The notes under the pieces: generated by a model | What the model was told of the DNA's origin: nothing | Seen by the model: only the letters and a program-made list of their open reading frames with translations | The model's database searches: none | Assembly: GCA_945900685.1 (NCBI GenBank) | Contig: CAMDJS010000009.1 | Coordinates: 1-33,851, forward strand | DNA: 33,851 nucleotides | Direction: 5' to 3' | DNA from: Bordetella parapertussis | GTDB lineage: Bacteria > Pseudomonadota > Gammaproteobacteria > Burkholderiales > Burkholderiaceae_C | Made by a program: the position numbers and the translations under genes | Part shown: positions 16,778 through 25,836 of the stretch, in pieces | Numbering within the stretch: the stretch's first letter is position 1 | Layout of the letters: every line of letters starts with the position of its first letter

Positions 16778-17479
16778 TCAAGCCGATAGCGCATGGTGAT
16801 GGATTTTCCGCCATCGCCAACGCAACCAAATACCTCTTACCAACAGGTAAATCAGCCAGATAAACCAGCCTGAAAATACCACGTCGCTCAAATAATGGCC
16901 GCCCTGAATGATGCGGGCAAAGCCGATAAAGCTGCCAGCTGCCAACCCGCCCCAGATCCACCGGCGGCGCAGTTGCCGACGCGACCACATGCCCCAAACC
17001 ATCCAAATAAAGCCGCCGGCTGCGTGGCCGCTGACGAAGGAGCAGTTCTCCTCGCACAGTGGCTGATAGTGCAGCACGGGAACAAATGATTCAGTCCCGT
17101 TGAAGTTGATGGTTTGGTAAGGGCGCGGTCTTCCGACGTGGTCTTTCAAAACCCAGTCCACCACAAAACCAATGCCCACAGTCACCATCAATAACCACGC
17201 GATGAAGCGTCTGCGCCAATGAATTGTGCCTGTTAAAGGACGAAACAAGGCCAACACCAAAAACAAAACAGCACCTGCAGAAACCCATTTATTGATTTCT
17301 GGCGTGAACTGGTAGAGCCACTTCACCCATGGCCATTCCTCGGCTGGAAAAGTTTGTGTGCTTGTGTCATAAAAATAGTGACTGACATGAAAATCGAACA
17401 AAGGGTAGGCCAAAAAAAACACTATGCAACTGCTGAGTAACGCCAGGGAGAAAAAGTACTCCTGGTAACGCGCTTTCAT
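16778..17479 (-). CDS. PAP2-family phosphatase (second of pair)
   Basis: 233 residues from ATG 17479, which overlaps the upstream PAP2 gene's stop (ATGA, 17476-17479); the longer frame to 17749 only re-reads that gene. About five to six membrane helices. PAP2 catalytic motifs are LKDHVGRPRP (K-x6-RP), CSFVSGHAAGGF (SGH) and ARIIQGGHYLSDVVF (R-x5-H-x3-D). Such enzymes remove phosphate from undecaprenyl pyrophosphate, lipid A or phosphatidyl lipids on the periplasmic face. The substrate is not clear from sequence. Confidence 0.88.
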   Translation of the reverse strand: MKARYQEYFFSLALLSSCIVFFLAYPLFDFHVSHYFYDTSTQTFPAEEWPWVKWLYQFTPEINKWVSAGAVLFLVLALFRPLTGTIHWRRRFIAWLLMVTVGIGFVVDWVLKDHVGRPRPYQTINFNGTESFVPVLHYQPLCEENCSFVSGHAAGGFIWMVWGMWSRRQLRRRWIWGGLAAGSFIGFARIIQGGHYLSDVVFSGWFIWLIYLLVRGIWLRWRWRKIHHHALSA

Positions 17480-18285
17480 GCCAATCCTTTTTTGCGCAAA
17501 AAACTCAGTCTGGACATCAATCCAGCGGCACCAACCGTAGCAATCAAATCGAAGGCCAATTGTTCGGCGGGTGTGTGCACTTGCGCTCTCAGCAAATAAA
17601 TCACCAAGCCTAACTCGCCGAACAGTAAACACCATTGAAACTTTGTTTGCTGCAGGTGGGGTGTCCAAGGCTGACGCAGTTCCCATTGCATGGCCAACCA
17701 AACGATGAAGATACCCAAACCGGTACCAGCCAAAACATCTGCTGGCCAATGGGCGCCGACCATGATCCTAGAGAAAGCCACCAAGCAGCCAAAGACCAGC
17801 AGCATCAGCGAATAAGGTTTGTACTTGTATGCATGAGGTATGCACAGCCACAAAACAGTCACGGCAGCAATCGCTGCCATGCTGTGGCCAGAGGGCATGG
17901 AATTGGCGGAGACAGGGGGCGCGCCAATGGTGTGGATCACCCCTGGCTCAAGCACGCCCAAAGGTCTGGCGTTAGAAAAAAACGATTTCAGTGCGGGAGA
18001 GAGTAAAGACCCGATCAAAAAGCATTTCAAGCTCAAAGCGCTGCCATGGCGACTAAAGCGCGTCAACACCAGCATCAGTAAGAGGGCAGCACCTGCCTCA
18101 CCAAACTGGTTAATGAACGACCAAATGGGATCTATGCCCGTCACAGAACGGTTGAGTCCAATCATCCAGGTCAGATTCAGATCGGTGCGCGAAACCAGCC
18201 ACCCGCCCAGCATGAACGCAGTGGCAATAAGTAACATGGAAATTTGTAACCGGCGCGTAGGCAGATCGGGTGAGAGCGGCATCAT
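17476..18285 (-). CDS. PAP2-family phosphatase (first of pair)
   Basis: 269 residues with about six helices. PAP2 motifs are LKSFFSNARPLGV (K-x6-RP), ANSMPSGHSMAAIA (SGH) and FSRIMVGAHWPADVLAG (SR-x5-H-x3-D). The last about 70 residues add further hydrophobic segments and a basic tail. It is translationally coupled to the following PAP2 gene; the two are divergent in sequence, not a recent duplication. ATG 18285 is followed directly by a second ATG, and either may serve. Likely acts on a lipid phosphate at the inner membrane's periplasmic face; lipid identity unknown. Confidence 0.86.
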   Translation of the reverse strand: MMPLSPDLPTRRLQISMLLIATAFMLGGWLVSRTDLNLTWMIGLNRSVTGIDPIWSFINQFGEAGAALLLMLVLTRFSRHGSALSLKCFLIGSLLSPALKSFFSNARPLGVLEPGVIHTIGAPPVSANSMPSGHSMAAIAAVTVLWLCIPHAYKYKPYSLMLLVFGCLVAFSRIMVGAHWPADVLAGTGLGIFIVWLAMQWELRQPWTPHLQQTKFQWCLLFGELGLVIYLLRAQVHTPAEQLAFDLIATVGAAGLMSRLSFLRKKGLA

Positions 18286-18361
18286 CGGCAGGATTGTAAG
18301 CAGTCACCCAGACTGATTCGTGCATTCGTTATAGTCGTGTTCAACTGCGAAAGCCAACGTC

Positions 18362-18781
18362 ATGCCTACTACCAAGAAAAAAATCATCCAGCATCTTGAG
18401 GAAGAGGTGTTTTGTAAATTGGGCATCTCACCGATTCATGGCATCGGGGTTTTTGCGATCAGACCCATAGCCAAAGGGATCAATCCCTTGAAAAGTTACA
18501 TCGGCAACCGGGAAATTGATGTGTCTAAAAAAGATATCAAGCATTTACCCAAGGGTGTGCGCAGTCAAATAGATATGTTTTGCTACTACGACAAAACCAA
18601 GGTCAGCATTCCCGTCAATGGATTGAATTCTTTTGATTTGGCTGTTTATCTGAACCATTCAAAACGACCGAACTTACGCTTCAAGAAAAATGGTGCACTC
18701 CAAAGCCTGATAAGTATTGCCGCGGGCGAAGAGCTATTTATCGATTACGACATCAGTTTCGGCGAAAAGCACTTCTTTTAA
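18362..18781 (+). CDS. Small SET-domain protein (putative lysine methyltransferase)
   Basis: 139 residues that are almost entirely one SET domain. GIGVFAIRPIAKG (about 28-40) is the first SET block. VYLNHSKRPNL (about 94-104) is the NHS-x-x-PN AdoMet and pseudoknot motif. GEELFIDYDISFG (about 122-134) carries the catalytic Tyr region. SET enzymes transfer methyl from AdoMet to protein lysines; in bacteria the targets are mostly unknown. Basic N-terminus (PTTKKK). The stop abuts the convergent GNAT-like gene (18781/18782). A eukaryote-like family in a bacterium suggests old horizontal transfer, but its base use looks like that of its neighbours. Confidence 0.85.
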   Translation: MPTTKKKIIQHLEEEVFCKLGISPIHGIGVFAIRPIAKGINPLKSYIGNREIDVSKKDIKHLPKGVRSQIDMFCYYDKTKVSIPVNGLNSFDLAVYLNHSKRPNLRFKKNGALQSLISIAAGEELFIDYDISFGEKHFF

Positions 18782-19693
18782 TCAACCGGCCATCACCAGC
18801 ACCTTGTCCTGATGGGCAACCTGCTCGACTACCGGTGCATGGCGGTAAATCTGATTGAGTTCATGCGGTTTGAAGTCCGTGATCAGGGGCGAGCTTGGGT
18901 CGGTTGCCAAGGGGTGGTCCGGGTCAATCAAAGCCAAAGCGTAAATAGGTTCAAAGTCAGTCACAAACAGGGCTTTGTAGCCATAGTCGTCGACCGGGCC
19001 GAGGTTGTAATAGCGCAAGCCGTTTTTCTGCGCCCAACGGCAGGCCTGCAAACAAGCATAAATGCCGGGTGAGCGGTTTTTGTAATCCCGGTTCCACTGA
19101 CAGAAACTGCCGTACAGCTGGTTGTACTTGGGCAGCAAAATAGACACATCTGTCAGCACCAGTTCGCCTTCAGGACTGTGAACCCGCAGTATCAACACAT
19201 CTAAGTTGCGAACGTAGTCTACAAAACCTTCAACTTCACGGTCATCGATATAGTAATTGGCGAAATGCTCACCGCCCATTTCAAACATGTCTTCAACCGT
19301 CAATTGCGAACCGGGCACCAGTTCTTCGGTATAAACAAAATTTTTATATTGCTTGTCGTACTCGCGGAATTTGCGTTCACGCCGTGGCTCAATCCAAAAG
19401 GATTCGTCCATGGTGTTGACCAAACCGTATTTGTCATTGATGGGCACGCCAAAAGGACTGTCAGGCGGCAGGGCATAAACCACAAACGGACGCGGCGCTG
19501 AGTCCAACATTTCCTGCGTCACATTGATATAGGGGCAAAGAGCGTCCCAACGCGTGGTGTAGTAAAGAATGTCGTTGTGCTCGCTTTCAACCAGCAGGTT
19601 GTCATCAGTCCAACTTTGGTAATCAACTTCATGCACCTTAGGGGTGGATGCAAGTTGATGTGCAGGTTTGAATTGATAGAGCATGCCATTCAT
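18782..19693 (-). CDS. GNAT/ATE-like acyl- or aminoacyl-transferase
   Basis: 303 residues from ATG 19693, with AAAGG about eight bases upstream; the frame continues to 19783 but would overlap the upstream gene. The C-terminal part has SPGIYACLQACRWAQKNGLR followed by YYNLGPVDDYGYKALF. This pattern resembles the GNAT fold of BioF2/FemAB-like acetyltransferases and the C-terminal domain of arginyl/leucyl-tRNA protein transferases. The first 130 residues are acidic and not recognised. The acyl donor and acceptor are unknown. It is probably co-transcribed with the CxxCxxCC protein 10 bases upstream. Confidence 0.6.
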   Translation of the reverse strand: MNGMLYQFKPAHQLASTPKVHEVDYQSWTDDNLLVESEHNDILYYTTRWDALCPYINVTQEMLDSAPRPFVVYALPPDSPFGVPINDKYGLVNTMDESFWIEPRRERKFREYDKQYKNFVYTEELVPGSQLTVEDMFEMGGEHFANYYIDDREVEGFVDYVRNLDVLILRVHSPEGELVLTDVSILLPKYNQLYGSFCQWNRDYKNRSPGIYACLQACRWAQKNGLRYYNLGPVDDYGYKALFVTDFEPIYALALIDPDHPLATDPSSPLITDFKPHELNQIYRHAPVVEQVAHQDKVLVMAG

Positions 19694-19703
19694 GTTGTTG
19701 CCT

Positions 19704-20162
19704 TTAGAGTTTTGGTTTTTTTTTATTTTGTTTTGGGGTGAAATGTACCGCAGTAATTCGCTTGAGATCAAAGTAGGAGACATCGACAGCGTGGTTCACT
19801 TGCAAAAAAGCCGGATCGGTTTTTTCCAATTGAACAATGATGTCATTGACTTTGCTCAGGTGTTGATGAGCATCACTGTCTTTGTCTGACAAACCATCCA
19901 TGTAGTCGTCCATCAAAGGACAGTCGGTATCGAAATAAAAACTTTTATTTTTAGGGTTGTAACTGAGCGGATAAAGCGTGCAGCCAAAGGGCTTGTCTTC
20001 ACCCATGGTGCAGCCTTGGGGTCCTAAATGTGTGCAACTGGTTTCGATACACACAGAACCCAATTTCTTTTGCTCTTTGGCAGTTAATGTGATTTCCAAA
20101 GGTGGAAAGCCTGCCTCTACATTGCAGCATCGCTGACACTGCGCACAGTGGTCAAAAAGCAC
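19704..20162 (-). CDS. YkgJ-like CxxCxxCC metal-cluster protein
   Basis: 152 residues from GTG 20162, with GGAG seven bases upstream. The N-terminus CAQCQRCC (Cys6, Cys9, Cys12, Cys13) is the CxxCxxCC hallmark of the YkgJ family, thought to bind zinc or an Fe-S cluster. Further Cys follow in SVCIETSCTHLGPQGCTMGE, PFGCTLYPL and DTDCPL, which matches the family's Cys pattern. The C-terminal 50 residues are Lys-rich. Function of the family is not established; some members lie next to protein-modifying enzymes, as here. Confidence 0.82.
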   Translation of the reverse strand: MLFDHCAQCQRCCNVEAGFPPLEITLTAKEQKKLGSVCIETSCTHLGPQGCTMGEDKPFGCTLYPLSYNPKNKSFYFDTDCPLMDDYMDGLSDKDSDAHQHLSKVNDIIVQLEKTDPAFLQVNHAVDVSYFDLKRITAVHFTPKQNKKKPKL

Positions 20163-20384
20163 GCGCTATCTCCAAAGAGGGAACCGCAACTGGGCTGACG
20201 ATCAGTTCAAAATAATGAGTGTGTGTCATCAAGCGCTAAATAATATCTGGAGGAATTATTGACGTTTTTGTCATATTGAGTCAAGCAATGATTAATTTGT
20301 TGAATTCAATGATTTACTGGAATTACAAATCAACGACAAAACAAGTCAAGAGCTCTTCATGTGAAGAAGAGTTTGGACTCAAAG
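20163..20384. other. AT-rich intergenic region
   Basis: 222 bases between the CxxCxxCC gene start and the end of the RND adaptor gene; both genes lie on the minus strand. It must hold the promoter of the leftward CxxCxxCC gene. An imperfect inverted repeat, CTCTTCA/TGAAGAAGAG, lies near 20352-20370. It lacks a GC-rich stem and a clear T-run on the minus strand, so I do not call a terminator. Nothing else is seen. Confidence 0.35.
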
Positions 20385-21545
20385 CTAAGGTGATGTTTTA
20401 ACTGTGCGAACTTGCACCAAGTCACCTTGCGTCACACCGTCAGGCGGATTCTCAATCACTCTGTCGGTGGCTAGCAAGCCTGAAAGTAATTCAAGTCGGT
20501 TACCGTAATCTCTGGCAATCACCACGGGCTTCATCTCTATACGGTTCTCTGCATTGACAGTAGCAACTTGAACGATGCCTTTGGTGTAGACCAAGGCGCT
20601 TGGCGGCACACTCAAGCGATCAGCTTGGGCGGGTATGGTGAAGGTGACGCTGGCGTAGCCGCCCGGTAGCAACTCGCCGCGTTTATTGTCTGCGGACAAC
20701 TGCACCAGCATGCTGCCGGAATTGCTATTGATGGCTTGAGAAGTGGTTTGAACCGTCGCGGTGTAGACCTGGCCCGGTTGTTCAGGGACAGTGAATTTAG
20801 CCAAGGTGCCTTTTTTAACAAAAGCGATTTGGTTTTGCGGCAGATTCACATACAAGCGCAAACGCTTGACGTCTGAGACCACAAACAATTCGCTGCCTGG
20901 AGCACCGCCGACATTGATCAATTGCCCGATGTCGGTGTTGCGGGCGGTCACCACACCATCAAAAGGCGCAACAATGCGAGAGAAGTTTTTCAATGCTTGG
21001 AGTCTGTTGACATTGGCCTGAGAAGCATTGACCACAGCCAGTTTGACGTTGTAGTCGCCCATTTTTTCTTCCACCGCTTGGCCAGATACGAACTGGGCGC
21101 TCTCCAAAGACTTCCAACGTTTGGCGGTATTTTCTGAAAGTGCGGCGTTGGCTTGTGTGCTGGCCAGTTCTGCTTTGGCCTGCAATATCTGCTGATCCAA
21201 ATCGGGTGTGTCAATTTCAGCCAATAACTGACCGGCTTTCACAGGCGTGCCGATGTCTGCTTTCCACGTCCTTAAATACCCGCTGATGCGTGAATACAAA
21301 GGCGCTTTGGCATAGGCTTCCATTCGACCAGGCAAGCTCAAAGCGAAAGAGTCGGTGTTGCTGCTCGGGGAGATCACAGTGACGGACACCGCTGATTGTT
21401 TGTCAGCCAGTGCTTTTAACTGAGCGCCGTCTCTAGCGCGGGCTTGCAAGCCATTGAAAACAACGACAGCGGCAAGTACACCTGCTGCGCCCAAGGCAGT
21501 CCAAAGAAAACCACGAGATACGGTTGGAACGGACTGCTTAGACAT
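20385..21545 (-). CDS. RND efflux periplasmic adaptor (membrane fusion protein)
   Basis: 386 residues from ATG 21545, with GGAG seven bases upstream; the longer frame to 21647 only re-reads the permease gene. One N-terminal anchor helix (about 12-30) is followed by a lipoyl half-domain (YSRISGYLRTWKADIGTPVK), the alpha-hairpin (about 115-180, Ala/Gln rich), the second lipoyl half (IVAPFDGVVTARNTDIGQLI), a beta-barrel and the membrane-proximal domain. It links the RND pump to an outer-membrane channel. Overlaps the permease stop by eight bases. No TolC-like gene is in the window, so an unlinked channel must be used. Confidence 0.9.
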   Translation of the reverse strand: MSKQSVPTVSRGFLWTALGAAGVLAAVVVFNGLQARARDGAQLKALADKQSAVSVTVISPSSNTDSFALSLPGRMEAYAKAPLYSRISGYLRTWKADIGTPVKAGQLLAEIDTPDLDQQILQAKAELASTQANAALSENTAKRWKSLESAQFVSGQAVEEKMGDYNVKLAVVNASQANVNRLQALKNFSRIVAPFDGVVTARNTDIGQLINVGGAPGSELFVVSDVKRLRLYVNLPQNQIAFVKKGTLAKFTVPEQPGQVYTATVQTTSQAINSNSGSMLVQLSADNKRGELLPGGYASVTFTIPAQADRLSVPPSALVYTKGIVQVATVNAENRIEMKPVVIARDYGNRLELLSGLLATDRVIENPPDGVTQGDLVQVRTVKTSP

Positions 21546-24500
21546 GACTGACTCCAGAGGGAAACGAGGTGGTTGCACCGGAGCGAGGACGCCCGTGCAC
21601 CATACTGAATAAAAGAGGAACGATGACCAAAGTAGCGACAGTGGCAAGCAAAAGCCCGCCGATGACAGCGCGGCCTAGCGGCGCATTTTGTTCGCCGCCT
21701 TCGCCGAGACCGAGTGCCATGGGAACCATGCCGATGATCATGGCCAGTGCCGTCATCAACACCGGACGGAAGCGGACAAAACCAGCATCCAGCGCGGCCG
21801 CGATCGGGTCCCCCCATTCCGCCAAACGTTCGCGCGCGAAACTGATCACCAAAACGCTGTTGGCGGTGGCCACACCCATGCACATGATGGCGCCGGTCAA
21901 CGCCGGGACAGACAAGGTGGTGCGGGTAGCAAACAGCATCCAGACAATGCCGGCCAACGCCGCTGGCAAGGCGCTGATGATGACGAACGGGTCACGCCAG
22001 GATTGGAAATTCACGACGATCAAAAAATAGATCAACACCACGGCGCCGAGCAAACCCCATAGCAGGCCGGAGAAGGCTTTCTCCATGGTCCGCACTTGTC
22101 CAAGCAAAACCACTTTGCTGCCTTTGGGCAAATCAGCTTGCGTGGCCGCGATCGCGCGTCTGACTTCCTTGGCAACAGAGCCTAGGTCGGTGTCTTGCGT
22201 GGTGGCATTGATTTGAACCATCGGTTGAATATCGTATTGACTCACCACCGCATTTCGCGTGGTTCGATTGATGGTGGAGAGTGCACCGAGCACGGGTTGA
22301 TTGCTGCTGCCACTGGCACCGACGGGTAAATTGGTCAGGGCATTGAGCGAGTCCATGTTGTATTGCGGTGTTTGCATCACCACAGCATAGGAGATGCCGT
22401 TGGCCGGATTGAGCCAAAACGTAGGAGCCACTTGGCTGCTGCCTGCCAAATTGACCACCATGTTGTTGGTGACGTCCCTTGCGGTAATCCCCATGTCCTG
22501 CGCTTGACTGCGGTCTAAATTGACTTCAAGCACAGGACTTTTGGCCGATTGCTGAATGCGGGCATCCGCTAGGCCGGGAATGCGACGAATTTCTTTGAGC
22601 AGCGTGTTGGCGTAGTCAAAATTTGCACTCAGATTGGCACCTCGAATTTGGATATCGATGGGAGCTGGCGCACCGAAGTTCAAAATTTGGCTGACGATGT
22701 CCGCAGGTGGAAAGGAAAACACCGTGTCCGGAAATGCCAACGGCAGGGTTTTGCGAAGCTCTCGGACATAGTCGGCGGTTGGGCGATGGTCTTTGCGCAA
22801 GGCAATTTGAATATCCCCATCCATGGTGCCGATGACACCGGTGTTGTTGTAGATGAGGTTGATCCAACTGGGAGGCAAACCGATGTTGTCCACCAATGTC
22901 GTGATTTCTTCATCGGGGATCACTTGGCGAATGGCTTTTTCAATTTGGGAAAACCGCGCGGCTGTTTCTTCGACACGGGTGCCGACAGGCACACGCGCAT
23001 GAATCAATATTTGACCGCCATCGACATCCGGAAAGAAATTGGTGCCCAAGTAAGGAACCAGCGCAAACGTGGCCATGACAAAGCCCATGAATCCCATCAC
23101 GATAGGCCAGCGGTTACCCAGTGCGAGCTGCAATATATCTTTATAGGCAGCACGCAAACTCTCGAAACCGGCTTCAAATCCGCGTTGAAAGCGCATGATG
23201 GGGTTGCGCGTGCGAGGCAAACTCGCGTTGTTGCCATGCATGTCGGTATGCGGGGCATGCGGTTTGAGCAAATAGTTCGCCATGGTCGGCACCAGCGTAC
23301 GCGACAAAAAGAAGGAAAACGCCATGGCCAGCATCACCGACAGCGCCATGGGCACAAACAAAAACCGGGACACACCATCGAGGAAAAACATCGGAATGAA
23401 AACAATACAAATACACAGCAAGGAGACAAACGCTGGCGCGACAATTTGAGCAGCGCCGTCAAGAATGGCTGTCTCCACATCCTTGCCTTGTTCCAAGTGC
23501 CAGTTGATGTTTTCAATCGTCACGGTGGCGTCATCCACCAAAATGCCGACCGCCAATGCCAGCCCCCCCAGCGTCATGATGTTGAGGGTTTCGCCCAGCG
23601 CATAAAGCCCAATGATGGCGCCCATGATGGACAAAGGAATAGACACTGCAATGATGATGGTGGAGCGCCAACTTCCCAAGAAAAGAAAAATCATCAAGCT
23701 AGTGAGAGCTGCCGCAATCACGCCTTCAATCGCAACCCCCGTGATGGCCGCGCGGACAAACAACGATTGGTCATTGATGGGTTGAACTGTCAGCGCTTCA
23801 GGCAAAGAAGATTTGATGGAGCGCAGTTTTTCCTGCACGCCGTCAACAATGGCCAAGGTAGAGGTGGTGCCGTTTTTCAACACCGACATCAGCACAGAGC
23901 GGTTGCCGTTGACGTGAACAATATTGGTTTGCGGGGCATTGCCGTCATGCACATTGGCCACATCCCGGATATAGACCATGGCACCATTGACCGTCTTGAT
24001 AGGTAAGTCACCCAGATCTTTGATGCTGACTGCCGCGTTGTTCAAGCTGACGGTGTATTCAAGGTTGTCAATTTTTTGCGTGCCCACCGGTGTGATGATG
24101 TTTTGGCTGGCCAAGGCATTCGCCACATCCTGTGCACCCAAGCCCCGAGCTTGTAACTGCGGCAGATTCAAATCGATTTGCACCTGACGCGATTTGCCGC
24201 CGTAGGGAAAGGGGATGGCAGCACCGGGCACAGTGACCAAAGGTGTACGAACCTGGGTCAAACCAATATCCGCCAAGTTTTGCTCTGACAAACCTTGACC
24301 CGCTAAAGCCAGTTGAAGAATAGGAACAGTGGAGGCGTTGTAGTTGACGATCAAGGGCGGCAGCGTGCCGGGGGGCATTTGCCGGATCAGCACCTGCGAG
24401 ATGGCGGTGACTTGGGCATTGGCGACGGCGATATTGACACCGGGATGGAAAAAGATTTTGACGATGCCAACGCCTGCATATGAATTGGCTTCGATGTGTT

Positions 24501-24741
24501 CAATGTCATTGACTGTGGTCGTCAGTACACGCTGGTACAGCGTGCTGATGCGCCCGGCCATTTGGTCAGGTGGCAGGCCTGTGTAAGCCCACGCTACAGC
24601 AATGACAGGAATGCGGATTTCAGGAAAAATGTCGATAGGTGTTTTGAGTGCTGCCAGGGGGCCAAGTATCAGTAGCAACAAGGCCATCACAACAAACGTA
24701 TAAGGACGCTTGAGCGCCAAACCAACTACATTGAACGACAT
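21538..24741 (-). CDS. RND efflux permease (AcrB family)
   Basis: 1067 residues, the size of a full HAE1/AcrB-type pump: two repeats of six helices plus large periplasmic loops. TM4 carries LALAVGILVDDATVTIENI, with Asp403 and Asp404 forming the proton-relay pair (AcrB Asp407/408). IDIFPEIRIPVIAV, YAGVGIVKIFF and GTNFFPDVDGGQILI are typical porter-domain segments, and GAIMCMGVATANSVLVISFA is the matching TM10 region. It exports drugs, solvents or metabolites using the proton gradient. It starts 75 bases after the paaX stop, on the same strand, so part of its expression may be tied to paaX. Confidence 0.93.
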   Translation of the reverse strand: MSFNVVGLALKRPYTFVVMALLLLILGPLAALKTPIDIFPEIRIPVIAVAWAYTGLPPDQMAGRISTLYQRVLTTTVNDIEHIEANSYAGVGIVKIFFHPGVNIAVANAQVTAISQVLIRQMPPGTLPPLIVNYNASTVPILQLALAGQGLSEQNLADIGLTQVRTPLVTVPGAAIPFPYGGKSRQVQIDLNLPQLQARGLGAQDVANALASQNIITPVGTQKIDNLEYTVSLNNAAVSIKDLGDLPIKTVNGAMVYIRDVANVHDGNAPQTNIVHVNGNRSVLMSVLKNGTTSTLAIVDGVQEKLRSIKSSLPEALTVQPINDQSLFVRAAITGVAIEGVIAAALTSLMIFLFLGSWRSTIIIAVSIPLSIMGAIIGLYALGETLNIMTLGGLALAVGILVDDATVTIENINWHLEQGKDVETAILDGAAQIVAPAFVSLLCICIVFIPMFFLDGVSRFLFVPMALSVMLAMAFSFFLSRTLVPTMANYLLKPHAPHTDMHGNNASLPRTRNPIMRFQRGFEAGFESLRAAYKDILQLALGNRWPIVMGFMGFVMATFALVPYLGTNFFPDVDGGQILIHARVPVGTRVEETAARFSQIEKAIRQVIPDEEITTLVDNIGLPPSWINLIYNNTGVIGTMDGDIQIALRKDHRPTADYVRELRKTLPLAFPDTVFSFPPADIVSQILNFGAPAPIDIQIRGANLSANFDYANTLLKEIRRIPGLADARIQQSAKSPVLEVNLDRSQAQDMGITARDVTNNMVVNLAGSSQVAPTFWLNPANGISYAVVMQTPQYNMDSLNALTNLPVGASGSSNQPVLGALSTINRTTRNAVVSQYDIQPMVQINATTQDTDLGSVAKEVRRAIAATQADLPKGSKVVLLGQVRTMEKAFSGLLWGLLGAVVLIYFLIVVNFQSWRDPFVIISALPAALAGIVWMLFATRTTLSVPALTGAIMCMGVATANSVLVISFARERLAEWGDPIAAALDAGFVRFRPVLMTALAMIIGMVPMALGLGEGGEQNAPLGRAVIGGLLLATVATLVIVPLLFSMVHGRPRSGATTSFPSGVSHV

Positions 24742-24816
24742 CGAATGCTTTCTTTTGTAGCAATAAGGAGTGTAATTAACTTACTGCAGATAGGCTTTTT
24801 TTAGATGGGCTGATTA

Positions 24817-25755
24817 TCAACATTTTTTAAACCTTTGCGCGAATACTTTTCTACTGCTGGTCCATTGTCCGTCCGCAAGTTGCAAATGCGAATCCAAATA
24901 TTTTTCTGACGCCGATCGCAGCAGTCCATAAAGCTCTGTGCAGGTTTGGCGGGCAGCTTGACCGGGCCAAAGTGCGGGCAGCAGGTTGAGCGGCAAAGAA
25001 GGATCTCGTAATAACAAACGTCTGAAGTCATGAATCAACAGCAATCGCAACAAAAACGCTTTCTCCATCTGATCATTTGCGTGTTTTGAGCCCATTGACA
25101 GCCACTCGGCAATCAAAGGTTGGTAGATGCTTGAAAACTTTTTGTAACTGTTGGCCAGTTGTTTCACATCCCACATGGCGGCAACCACCTGCCGATCGGT
25201 TTGTCCTTTTCCCAAAGGCAGACTTTGCGCTAGCAGCGGCCAGCAATCGCCAAGCAAATGGCCGAGTCCTTCGCGTTCAAGCAAGGCCATGGTGATTTTT
25301 AAATCAGCCCCCGGGTGCACAAATGCATGGTTCTGCCAAGGCCCGAAACCCTGCCACACCAAGGCTTTTCGCAAGCTCTCCCGGTCCTTGGTAGAGATGG
25401 CGGATGACAACATCAGAATGCGCCAGTTGTTGTCCCATTCAGGTGAGCTCGAGGCATAGATGTATTTCGACGCTTCTTCCATGCGCTGTATACCGCTGGT
25501 GCTCAAGCTGTAATCCGTGCGTCTGCCTGCCGTGGTGGGCACCAGCCACTCTTCTTTCACCAATCTGAAAATGGCAGTTCGTATCAGTCTTTCATTCACC
25601 GCTAAGGGTGACAGCAGTTGAATCAGGCAGCCCAACCAGACCTTGCCGCCGCGCGGGTAGATGGCGTCTCCAAACAAAGAAATGATGAGAGAACCGGCCT
25701 GCATCCGCTCTTGACGACAAAACTTCAGCAAGTGTTTATCAGTTAGTGGGGTCAT
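24817..25755 (-). CDS. paaX: PaaX-type repressor of phenylacetate genes
   Basis: 312 residues, the normal PaaX size. The N-terminal winged-helix region includes SLIISLFGDAIYPRGGKVWL and ERLIRTAIFRLVKEEWLV, followed by GRRTDYSLSTSGIQRMEEA; the last block is typical of PaaX. The C-terminal effector region includes LLLIHDFRRLLLRDPSLPLN and LPALWPGQAARQTC. PaaX dimers bind the paa promoter and leave it when phenylacetyl-CoA appears. It is divergent from paaABCDE, with 114 bases between, which fits direct repression. No clear Shine-Dalgarno sequence precedes ATG 25755. Confidence 0.93.
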   Translation of the reverse strand: MTPLTDKHLLKFCRQERMQAGSLIISLFGDAIYPRGGKVWLGCLIQLLSPLAVNERLIRTAIFRLVKEEWLVPTTAGRRTDYSLSTSGIQRMEEASKYIYASSSPEWDNNWRILMLSSAISTKDRESLRKALVWQGFGPWQNHAFVHPGADLKITMALLEREGLGHLLGDCWPLLAQSLPLGKGQTDRQVVAAMWDVKQLANSYKKFSSIYQPLIAEWLSMGSKHANDQMEKAFLLRLLLIHDFRRLLLRDPSLPLNLLPALWPGQAARQTCTELYGLLRSASEKYLDSHLQLADGQWTSSRKVFAQRFKKC

Positions 25756-25796
25756 GGATTAATGGGAGGAAGCAGTAGCGGTTGACATTTAAACAT

Positions 25797-25833
25797 GATA
25801 CATAAAAAATAATTTTTATGGTTTTTTTGTATC
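25797..25833. promoter_or_regulatory. AT-rich inverted repeat, candidate PaaX operator
   Basis: Left arm GATACATAAAAA (25797-25808) and right arm TTTTTTTGTATC (25822-25833) pair at 11 of 12 positions. Nested inside is CATAAAAA/TTTTTATG (25801-25820), a perfect 8-bp repeat. It lies just upstream of and overlapping the -35 region of the likely paaA promoter, where a repressor would act. That PaaX binds it is inference from position. Confidence 0.5.
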
Positions 25834-25836
25834 GGT

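Noticed and set aside
17480..17749. N-terminal extension of the second PAP2 frame
   Set aside because: It re-reads the upstream PAP2 gene in another frame; ATG 17479 with the ATGA overlap is the better start.
22648..24006. Plus-strand open frame of 452 codons inside the RND permease
   Set aside because: It is antisense to a clear AcrB-family gene, with a His/Arg/Gln-rich, non-protein-like composition.
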